16,793 nt of DNA from Nitrospirota bacterium (GTDB lineage Bacteria > Nitrospirota > Thermodesulfovibrionia > Thermodesulfovibrionales > Magnetobacteriaceae): the NCBI GenBank assembly GCA_015233265.1, contig JADFXZ010000034.1, positions 1 to 16,793 on the forward strand. Direction: 5' to 3'. A program made the translations under genes and the position numbers. The notes under the pieces are model-generated. The model saw only the letters and a list, made by a program, of their open reading frames with translations, was not told where the DNA came from and searched no databases. Of this stretch, positions 7,112-13,554 are shown in pieces. How positions within the stretch are numbered: the first letter of the stretch is position 1; every line of letters starts with the position of its first letter.

Positions 7112-7705
7112 ATGTATCCTTTTAATCTGAAGAAGTTTATACATGCTGTGATTTTTTTCCATAAGTACACTAACCCTAAGATTCTCGGTAAGGTGAAATT
7201 GATGAAACTTTTCTATTTCGCCGAATTTAGACATATGAAAAAATATGGAAGACCATTAATTGGCGATATCTACAGGAAAGACGAATTGGGACCAGTCGCC
7301 AAACACGCAGAATCAATTATCAATTATATAGCACATGGTATTAATAGTAAAGATTTCAGTGGCATTGAAAAAGAAGCAGGCATTGTTAAGGAAGCCGTCG
7401 ATATAAAGGTAAAAGCTAATCGCAGGCTTGAATTTAATCCAAGGGTAGAATTTGAAAGGAAATATTTCAGCAAATCTGATATAGAGATATTATCAGAAGT
7501 ATCAAGAGAATTTGCTAAAGATAATTCAAAAATAATATCAGATAAATCCCATAATGAACAAGGTTGGTTGAATACGCGGCATAAGGATATTATTGACTGG
7601 ATGTATGCGTTTCCAGAAGAGGATCGAGCCGAAATAAAACAATATCTTGACCACTCCAATAACTTAATCTCTAGTTTTAACAAAATGATTGACTCATGCC
7701 AGTAA
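7112..7705 (+). CDS. Panacea/SocA-like (DUF4065) antitoxin candidate
   Basis: A 197-aa protein whose N-terminal half has the pattern of the Panacea (DUF4065, SocA/GepA) domain: KLMKLFYFAEF at 29-39, then YGRPLIGD at 45-52, then Y54 and LGPV at 59-62. A later WLNTRHKDIIDWMYAF block (151-166) fits the C-terminal part of these proteins. Panacea domains act as antitoxins paired with many unrelated toxins (PanAT systems), and SocA is a proteolytic adaptor-antitoxin in Caulobacter. Here a second small gene starts 21 nt downstream, the usual antitoxin-first order. GAGAGGTG precedes ATG 7112. Base composition is more A+T-rich than in the flanking EPS and exporter genes, consistent with acquisition as a cassette. 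Direct neutralising activity is inferred. Confidence 0.7.
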   Translation: MYPFNLKKFIHAVIFFHKYTNPKILGKVKLMKLFYFAEFRHMKKYGRPLIGDIYRKDELGPVAKHAESIINYIAHGINSKDFSGIEKEAGIVKEAVDIKVKANRRLEFNPRVEFERKYFSKSDIEILSEVSREFAKDNSKIISDKSHNEQGWLNTRHKDIIDWMYAFPEEDRAEIKQYLDHSNNLISSFNKMIDSCQ

Positions 7706-7726
7706 TTATTTTATACAATATGATGT

Positions 7727-8140
7727 ATGGTATCTAAGCCATTTGAAAGTGTTTGTACACAAGGTGCAGTATTTCGTTGGGAAGGTTTTGAAAATGCAGG
7801 GTTTGCGCCTAAAGATAAATTCGTAATAATCTTAGATGCCGATATAAAAGACCCTGTTTTATTTGTTGTAACTACGTCACAAACCATCCAGTATCGATCC
7901 TCTAAAATAAACACAGTGTATTACACAATTAAAGCTGGTAAGTATCCTTTTTTCTCTAAAGAAACAATCCTTGATTTCAATAATTATACTTACACAAGAC
8001 CATTTGATGAACTGAAGAACGCCTACAATCGTGATCTAAAATATTCAGGATGCCTTTTGGAAGACGATATTCAGGCTATAAAAACCATTGTCAATGAAAG
8101 TATAATCATCGACGAGGAAATCATTCAAAGAATTATTTAA
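7727..8140 (+). CDS. Putative toxin partner of the DUF4065 protein, PemK/MazF-like
   Basis: A 137-aa protein without signal peptide or membrane segment. Its N-terminal part alternates short strands: GAVFRWEGF (13-21), KDKFVIILDADI (29-40), then VLFVVTTSQ (44-52). This order (strand, K-x-[R/F]-hydrophobic strand, V-x-T-T-S) recalls the PemK/MazF beta barrel, where the conserved arginine and the TS motif are catalytic; here the arginine position is occupied by K31-F32, so the match is weak. The C-terminal 35 residues form a predicted charged helix. It starts 21 nt after the DUF4065 antitoxin-like gene with no strong Shine-Dalgarno, suggesting translational coupling. It could instead be a new toxin fold or a non-toxin partner. 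The unit ends convergently with the ABC permease gene, 17 nt away, with no visible terminator. Confidence 0.5.
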   Translation: MVSKPFESVCTQGAVFRWEGFENAGFAPKDKFVIILDADIKDPVLFVVTTSQTIQYRSSKINTVYYTIKAGKYPFFSKETILDFNNYTYTRPFDELKNAYNRDLKYSGCLLEDDIQAIKTIVNESIIIDEEIIQRII

Positions 8141-8157
8141 GGAGTTTATTATTGTAA

Positions 8158-8946
8158 TCAATCGATAAGCCGCCTGCGTAGTCTCTTCAGGGCAATGTAA
8201 CCCGCCAATGCTGTAAATAGGGTAATGTACAGGACATCAAACAATAACTCCGGTCTAAGCTGCCCAAGACACAGGGCGCGAGATAGTCTGACGGGGTGAG
8301 TCAGCGGCAGCACGTGTGCAACATATCTTAACGGCCCTGGCAGTTCCGACTCCGGAAATACCACTCCAGACAGAAAAAACATCGGCGAAAGAAACCCCGT
8401 AAAATAGAAATTATAAAAACTTATCGTCTTCACATACGATGTGACCACAAGCGCGAGGGACGCAAACATCACCCCTGTGACAAACCCTATCAACGGCGTT
8501 ATCAGCCCACCTGGCAGAGGTATTATCCCCAATGGCGCAGCCACCACAAGCACCGCAGAGGCAAAAAACAGTCCCTTTGTCCCCGCCCACATTATCTCCC
8601 CTATGATCAGATCGTTGACGCTGATAGGGGCTGCCAGCATTCCGTCATACACCTTTTTGAACTCTATATTGATAAACGTGCCAAACGTACACTCAAACGA
8701 CGCCGTCATCATTGCCGTTGTAATGGGCATCCCCATGCCAAGAAACACCACATATGGTACGCTGCCAAAACTTGGCACATACTTGCCCAATCCCAGCCCT
8801 ATGCCCGCCAGAAAAATAAGTGGTTCAAGAAACGGAGGAAGCCCGTTGCTCCACAGGTTGCTTGAGTATACGCGCATGTGGCGGTACCAGACTGAGTATA
8901 TCCGGCTTAACAGTGGAGGATATGAGCTGTTAGCCAGCATCGTCAA
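8158..8946 (-). CDS. ABC-2 type exporter permease, NodJ/DrrB-like
   Basis: A 262-aa (260 aa from ATG 8940) membrane protein with six hydrophobic segments. The N-terminal block EPLIFLAGIGLGLGKYV, followed by FLGMGMP and a FECTFGTF segment before YDGMLAAPIS, is the signature arrangement of the NodJ branch of ABC-2 permeases; a late FLSGVVFPESELP loop is also typical. It pairs with the ATPase encoded just upstream, whose reading frame overlaps it. The annotated TTG at 8946 and an ATG at 8940 are both possible starts and neither has a strong ribosome site, so coupling to the upstream gene is likely. NodIJ exports lipochitooligosaccharide in rhizobia; elsewhere relatives export drugs or glycolipids, so the substrate here is unknown. 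Confidence 0.85.
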   Translation of the reverse strand: MTMLANSSYPPLLSRIYSVWYRHMRVYSSNLWSNGLPPFLEPLIFLAGIGLGLGKYVPSFGSVPYVVFLGMGMPITTAMMTASFECTFGTFINIEFKKVYDGMLAAPISVNDLIIGEIMWAGTKGLFFASAVLVVAAPLGIIPLPGGLITPLIGFVTGVMFASLALVVTSYVKTISFYNFYFTGFLSPMFFLSGVVFPESELPGPLRYVAHVLPLTHPVRLSRALCLGQLRPELLFDVLYITLFTALAGYIALKRLRRRLID

Positions 8947-9898
8947 GCGCTCTGCCTGTGGCCTTGATAAACAAATCCTCGAGATTTGCCGCCCTCAGGA
9001 AATAATCCCCCGGCTCAAGCCGCGTTGTAATTTCGTTAAGTGCCTCGATGTCGTCACTATATATGTGCAGGGTCTCTCTCGACATATCTGCCCTTATCGA
9101 AGGGGAATTCAGGCAATCCCCAATCTCAGCGGCGTGGTCTTTGTTTACGATGTCAAGGACATATTTCTCTATGCTTTGCTGCAGGAGTTGGCGCGGCTGG
9201 CCTTCAATGACCATTTGCCCCTTGTGCATTATTATCAAATTGTCGCAAAGCTGAAACGCCTCTTCCATGTAGTGGGTGGTCAGCAGCATTGTGATGCCGC
9301 TTTTTTTCATCAGCCTAAGTTTATCCCATATCATATGGCGCACCTGCGGGTCCAGGCCGGTTGTTGGCTCGTCAAGTATCAGGATTTTCGGGTCGTTAAG
9401 CAGGGCACGCGCTATTGTCAGCCGCCTTTTCATCCCCCCAGATAGTTCCCTTATCTTGGAGTGCGCGCTCAACTCCATCATTTCAATCAGGTGCCCGATT
9501 GCAGTTTTGGCAGCTGTGCCCGAGATGCCGTAGAACTTTGCAAACAGAGACAGGTTTTGATAGACATTGAGTTCCTCATCGAGATTGTCCTCCTGGGGGA
9601 CAACGCCAAGTATGTGCCTGACGTTAAGCGGATTGTACTGTGGGTCAAACCCCAGTACATCAATTACGCCCTCCGGCCTGGCGTCTCGCTCCGCCTTCCC
9701 GTACACCATCTTCATTATCGTGGTCTTACCAGCGCCGTTTGGGCCAAGAAGGCCAAAACACTCTGCCTGCTTTACAACAAACGACAGGCCATCTACAGCC
9801 TTAGTCTTACCGTACGATTTATGTATGTTTTGAGCGCATATGGCGTAAGGCTGCCTCATTAACCGGTCTTCCGAATTATCACCGATTATGCTCGTCAT
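8930..9898 (-). CDS. ABC transporter ATP-binding protein, NodI-like
   Basis: A 322-aa ATPase subunit. Walker A GPNGAGKT is at 52-59, the signature LSGGMKRR at about 150, Walker B LILDEPTTGLD at about 170, and the switch histidine in TTHYMEEA at about 205. The roughly 90-residue C-terminal extension after the ATPase core is usual for the ABC-2/NodI/DrrA group. The start at ATG 9898 has no clear Shine-Dalgarno; ATG 9859 (309 aa) with GGAAGA upstream is a good alternative and begins nearer the conserved core. The stop overlaps the start of the permease gene, indicating a two-gene operon with coupled translation. It is transcribed divergently from the polysaccharide operon across a 370-bp spacer, so export of a cell-surface glycan or glycolipid is possible but unproven. 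Confidence 0.9.
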   Translation of the reverse strand: MTSIIGDNSEDRLMRQPYAICAQNIHKSYGKTKAVDGLSFVVKQAECFGLLGPNGAGKTTIMKMVYGKAERDARPEGVIDVLGFDPQYNPLNVRHILGVVPQEDNLDEELNVYQNLSLFAKFYGISGTAAKTAIGHLIEMMELSAHSKIRELSGGMKRRLTIARALLNDPKILILDEPTTGLDPQVRHMIWDKLRLMKKSGITMLLTTHYMEEAFQLCDNLIIMHKGQMVIEGQPRQLLQQSIEKYVLDIVNKDHAAEIGDCLNSPSIRADMSRETLHIYSDDIEALNEITTRLEPGDYFLRAANLEDLFIKATGRALDDAG

Positions 9899-10268
9899 AT
9901 GTGTTTAACATATTATACGCCGCGGCCCTTTGTCAAGGACAATGCGCCAATGTTCCCATGGGTCGATGTCAACGGGTAGGAGAGATTCAGGATTTCTGAG
10001 ACAAAGACATTCGAATAATATTATATTAACGTGGTAGTATATGTGTAAGACGCTGTTATTATGATAGTTTATAATGTTATATATAGATATATCATGTCGT
10101 AGTCAGATGCCTCAAAATTAATACTTCGATGCCACCAGTTTCATTGCTGGCGTTGGTTGTAAAAGACAAGCGGTATATGTTATCATTAGGTTTGTATGGT
10201 ATTTGTGATGTGTAAATGATGGTACGGTTGGTTATTTCGATGCCTCATGTACCGGCTGAAGCGATAAA
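9899..10268. other. 370-bp divergent spacer between the ABC exporter and the polysaccharide operon
   Basis: No credible gene is visible. Facing left, TTGACA (9936-9931 on the minus strand) and TATAAT (9917-9912) are perfect hexamers but only 13 nt apart, too close for a normal sigma-70 promoter; TATGTT slightly downstream restores an 18-nt spacing. Facing right, TTGGTT (10153-10158), 17 nt, TATGTT (10176-10181) is a weak promoter candidate. The block 10015-10100 is very A+T-rich with interleaved TATAT repeats. No riboswitch, sigma-54 -24/-12 pair or intrinsic terminator was recognised. Confidence 0.4.
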
Positions 10269-10853
10269 GTGATTAAAAGATTAATCGATATTGCAGGTAG
10301 TTTGTTGCTGCTGATAATACTTGCACCGTATATGATTATTGTCGCGGTGTTGATTGTGTTAGACACAGAAGGCGGGGTTTTCTTCTCTCACCGGCGCTGC
10401 GGCAGAGGCGGCGTGGAATTTACAATGTTTAAGTTTCGTACAATGGTAAAAAACGCCGATATTATCAAAGAAGAACTTGTCAACGAAGTCGATGGCCCTG
10501 TGTTCAAAGTGAAAAACGACCCCAGAATAACGCGCGTAGGCAAGTTTTTAAGACAGTGGAGCATCGACGAAATCCCTCAGCTATTCAACGTCCTCAAGGG
10601 GGATATGTCGCTCGTTGGTCCGCGTCCTCTGGAAAATAAAGAGATGTTTGGCGATGAAAACTGGAAAACAATCAGACTCAGCATTAAACCAGGCCTTACC
10701 GGTTTGTGGCAGGTAATGGGCAGAGATACATGTAAATTTACGGACTGGGTCAATTATGACATCGAATATGTCAAAAAACAATCACTGTTGCTTGACATTA
10801 AGATCTTAGCGCTGACCATAAGGGCGGTTTTACAGAGAAGGGGTTCTTGCTGA
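10269..10853 (+). CDS. Initiating phosphoglycosyl transferase (bacterial sugar transferase family, PglC-size)
   Basis: A 194-aa monotopic phosphoglycosyl transferase that would move a sugar-1-phosphate from a UDP-sugar to undecaprenyl phosphate, the first step of repeat-unit assembly at the cytoplasmic membrane. One hydrophobic segment (about 8-31) contains A19-P20 at the kink of the re-entrant helix (usually Ser-Pro). The family blocks follow in order: FTMFKFRTM (51-59), DPRITRVGKFLR (84-95), the catalytic pair D100-E101 in SIDEIPQL, GDMSLVGPRP (111-120) and KPGLTGLWQV (about 139-148). It lacks the large N-terminal region of WcaJ/RfbP proteins and so has PglC size. GTG 10269 is the only start, as an in-frame TGA lies at 10257-10259; no good Shine-Dalgarno is seen. 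Its 3' end overlaps the ligase gene by 7 nt. Confidence 0.9.
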   Translation: MIKRLIDIAGSLLLLIILAPYMIIVAVLIVLDTEGGVFFSHRRCGRGGVEFTMFKFRTMVKNADIIKEELVNEVDGPVFKVKNDPRITRVGKFLRQWSIDEIPQLFNVLKGDMSLVGPRPLENKEMFGDENWKTIRLSIKPGLTGLWQVMGRDTCKFTDWVNYDIEYVKKQSLLLDIKILALTIRAVLQRRGSC

Positions 10854-12379
10854 ATATTAACCAGAGTAAGTCCATCGATCAGGCTCTGCAGGACAACTGG
10901 CTTAATAATCCATCGAAGCCGTTTATCGTATATAAGTCGGAGACTCTCACATATGCGGATGTCTACAGGCTTGTCAACGGCCTCTGCGGGTTCTTACGCG
11001 CCGCAGGCGTGGGGAAAGACGATAAGCTTTGCATGGTGCTGCTGCGTGTGCCTGAGCTTGTCATTACATTTTTAGCCGCGGCGCGCATTGGAGCGCTTGC
11101 CGTGCCGGTCAACTTTACGCTTGGGAAGCTTGAGACCGCGTCTTTCATTCGTGCAGTCAAACCAGCGGCAACTGTCATACACGAAAAACTACTAAACAGC
11201 GTTGATGAGGAAATCCTCGCAGCGGCCTGTAAGACTACGATAATAGTCGGTAAGACAAGACACCATCCTGCATATTTAATCCCCTGGGACAACGCCTGCT
11301 GCCCCTCCAATGACGTAACGGCAACTGAGGTGCAGCCACTTGCGTATCTTAACTACACAACCGGCTCAACATCGACACCGAAGGGCGCTTTGACCACACA
11401 CGAAAACATCTATGCCAATACCGCCGCGGCGCTTTCCGCTTTGGAGTTAACGAGCGACGATGTGCATATGTGCATGTTTTCGCCCTTTGCCCATCCGCAT
11501 GAGCTGTTTGTCCGCGCCCTGTACACCGGTGCCTCAATTGCCCTCCTTGAGGAAATCAATCCTAAGACTATGGCCGCCGTCATACGCTGCGCGAAAGTTA
11601 CGGCTGTGATGGGGATTGCCCCGCTTTATGATATGCTGGCTTCTCACGCAAATAATATTAAACTCGATACGCTGAGAATTGCCGAAAGCGGTGGTATGTA
11701 CACGAGGCCGGATATATCGAAAAAATTTTATAACGCATTTGGCATCCCTACCCTCTCAGTATGGGGAAGCACTGAGACCACAGGCATTGCTATAGCAAAC
11801 ACACCGTCTTCATACAGAATGGACGGCTCGATGGGGCGCGCCTGCCCCTATTACGAAGTAAAGGTAATTGACGAAGACGGTAGAGAGGCCCGCAATGGCG
11901 AAACCGGAGAGCTGGTCTTTAGAGGGCCTGGCGTAATATCCGGCTATATCGAAGGCAGTGAGTTTATACTCACTGATGGCTGGTACAGAAGCGGAGACCT
12001 CGGCAGCAAAGACGCAGACGGTTTTTTTTATTTTACAGACAGAAAGAGCGGACTTTTAAAGGTAGCTGGCCTGAAGGTCTATCCCATGCAGGTGGAGCTT
12101 GCCTTGTTAGAGCACCCGGAAATAAAAGAGGCCGCGGTCATCGGCATCGAAGACAAACTAAGGGGCGACATCCCCGCCGCGTTTGTCGTGTTGAAAGAAA
12201 ACGCCACGATAACCGCCGAGGAAATCCTGCGCTATTGCAATAAAAACATGGCTCATTATATGATACCAAGGAAGATGAAAATACTGGAAGAGTTACCAAA
12301 GATTGGAAGCGGCAAAATAGATAAAAAGCAGTTGAGACAGCTATCAGGGCAATTGCTGTTGCAGGTTGACCCGGCATGA
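10847..12379 (+). CDS. AMP-forming acyl-CoA synthetase/ligase (ANL superfamily)
   Basis: A 510-aa adenylate-forming enzyme that would activate a carboxylic acid as acyl-AMP and then load it on CoA or a carrier. Core motifs: the P-loop YTTGSTSTPKG (170-180), WGSTET (306-311), the YRSGDLG/DxxxFFYFTDRKSG block (about residues 378-402), the hinge region LKVAGLKVYP, and the catalytic lysine K490 in GSGKIDK. Length and motif order are normal, with both N- and C-terminal domains complete. The start is TTG 10847, preceded by GAGAAGGGG and overlapping the sugar transferase stop by 7 nt. It overlaps the next gene in an ATGA. No carrier protein, acyltransferase or condensing enzyme is present in the window. 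Exosortase-type polysaccharide loci also carry such a ligase, so a role in modifying the glycan or a linked lipid is conceivable (inference); the substrate is unknown. Confidence 0.85.
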   Translation: MLNINQSKSIDQALQDNWLNNPSKPFIVYKSETLTYADVYRLVNGLCGFLRAAGVGKDDKLCMVLLRVPELVITFLAAARIGALAVPVNFTLGKLETASFIRAVKPAATVIHEKLLNSVDEEILAAACKTTIIVGKTRHHPAYLIPWDNACCPSNDVTATEVQPLAYLNYTTGSTSTPKGALTTHENIYANTAAALSALELTSDDVHMCMFSPFAHPHELFVRALYTGASIALLEEINPKTMAAVIRCAKVTAVMGIAPLYDMLASHANNIKLDTLRIAESGGMYTRPDISKKFYNAFGIPTLSVWGSTETTGIAIANTPSSYRMDGSMGRACPYYEVKVIDEDGREARNGETGELVFRGPGVISGYIEGSEFILTDGWYRSGDLGSKDADGFFYFTDRKSGLLKVAGLKVYPMQVELALLEHPEIKEAAVIGIEDKLRGDIPAAFVVLKENATITAEEILRYCNKNMAHYMIPRKMKILEELPKIGSGKIDKKQLRQLSGQLLLQVDPA

Positions 12380-13545
12380 AGGCATTCGTTGCCGATGGGC
12401 AGTGGGCGCCCAAAGAAGGCTATAAGCCGACCAAAGATGAGTTGGCAAGGAAACGGGCTGTCATTGGCAGCAACGTATGGCGAAACCCCACGTTTGAGCT
12501 AAAAAATTTGCCCACGCCAAACATAGCTGACGATGAGGTGCTCATAGCGGTTAAAAGATGCGGTATCTGCGGCTCAGACACCCACTTATACGAAACCTCT
12601 ACAGATGGCTACATACAATTCTCCGGCCCGGTGAGCCTGCCCCAGACCATTGGTCATGAGTACTCCGGAGTCGTTGTGAAAACAGGCGGCGCTGTGCGTA
12701 ACTTAAAAGAAGGCGACATGGTGGCCGTTGAGAGCATCCACTGGTGCGGGTCATGTACGCCATGCAGGAGCGGGGCATTCAATCAGTGTCAAAACGTCGA
12801 ACTCATAGGGATAACCGCACCGGGGGCGCTTGCCGAGTTCATTGCTGCCAAGGAGCGGCATTGCTGGGTCATTAACGGCCTCAGGAGGATTTATCCGGAG
12901 GACGACATATTTGACCTCGGGGCGTTGATAGAGCCGGTTGGCTGCGCCTATAACGGGATTTTTATTGGAGGCGGCGGGATAAAGCCGGGGGCGGCGGTTG
13001 TAGTCTTCGGCATTGGCCCGATTGGGCTTGCCGCTGTGGCGTTGTCTCGCCTTGCGGGGGCTAATCTTGTAATCGCGTTCGATGTTCAACAAAAACGCCT
13101 CGATATAGCTAAAGCCCTGGGCGCCGATTACGTATGTAATGTTAATGAGTTGAAAAAAATTGGTATCCTGCCAAGAGAAAAGATAATGGAGCTTACAGAC
13201 GGCTACGGCGCAGAGCTGCAAATAGAGGCTGCTGGGGCGGCGCGCCTCACAGTGCCTGAGATGGAAAACTCCCTTGCGGTAAACGGTAAATTAATCTATC
13301 TTGGCCGCTCAGCAACCAGCGCAGAAGTGATGCTCGATATTCTGGTTTCGGGTGCCAACAGCATAATTGGTGTCAGAGGACATTCCGGCTACGGCATTTA
13401 TAACAATATCATAAGGCTCCTTTCAACCGGCAGACTTCAGATAAAACCCATTATCTCCTCATACTATGATTTCCGCGAGACGCTCACCGCACTTGAGAAA
13501 TCGGTTGAAAGAAAAGACGCAAAGTGCTTAATACGAATAGGATGA
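12376..13545 (+). CDS. Zinc-dependent MDR dehydrogenase (sorbitol/threonine/inosose dehydrogenase type)
   Basis: A 389-aa NAD(P)-dependent oxidoreductase. Catalytic zinc ligands are C65 in CGICGSDTH and H94-E95 in GHEY. The structural-zinc lobe has four cysteines, C124, C127, C130 and C138, in CGSCxxC. The Rossmann motif GIGPIG lies at 212-217. The N-terminal stretch before the GroES-like domain is about 35 residues longer than in most family members and contains a GSNVWRNP motif. I associate that with sugar or inositol-type dehydrogenases such as those annotated scyllo-inosose 3-dehydrogenase, but only from memory. The gene starts inside the ligase stop (ATGA overlap) and ends 9 nt before the Wzz/BY-kinase gene, so it belongs to the same operon and could make or oxidise a sugar, or reduce an activated acid's aldehyde. 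Substrate not determinable. Confidence 0.85.
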   Translation: MKAFVADGQWAPKEGYKPTKDELARKRAVIGSNVWRNPTFELKNLPTPNIADDEVLIAVKRCGICGSDTHLYETSTDGYIQFSGPVSLPQTIGHEYSGVVVKTGGAVRNLKEGDMVAVESIHWCGSCTPCRSGAFNQCQNVELIGITAPGALAEFIAAKERHCWVINGLRRIYPEDDIFDLGALIEPVGCAYNGIFIGGGGIKPGAAVVVFGIGPIGLAAVALSRLAGANLVIAFDVQQKRLDIAKALGADYVCNVNELKKIGILPREKIMELTDGYGAELQIEAAGAARLTVPEMENSLAVNGKLIYLGRSATSAEVMLDILVSGANSIIGVRGHSGYGIYNNIIRLLSTGRLQIKPIISSYYDFRETLTALEKSVERKDAKCLIRIG

Positions 13546-13554
13546 CACTATAAT

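Noticed and set aside
8441..9445. A 334-aa open frame on the + strand
   Set aside because: It lies antisense to the ABC permease and ATPase genes, which have clear motifs; its translation is low-complexity and resembles no protein family.
9912..9936. TTGACA and TATAAT on the minus strand before the ABC operon
   Set aside because: Both hexamers are perfect but the 13-nt spacing is too short for a standard promoter, so it was not listed as one.
9899..10268. Possible riboswitch (for example c-di-GMP type) ahead of the polysaccharide operon
   Set aside because: No conserved core sequence or convincing nested stems could be found by eye.
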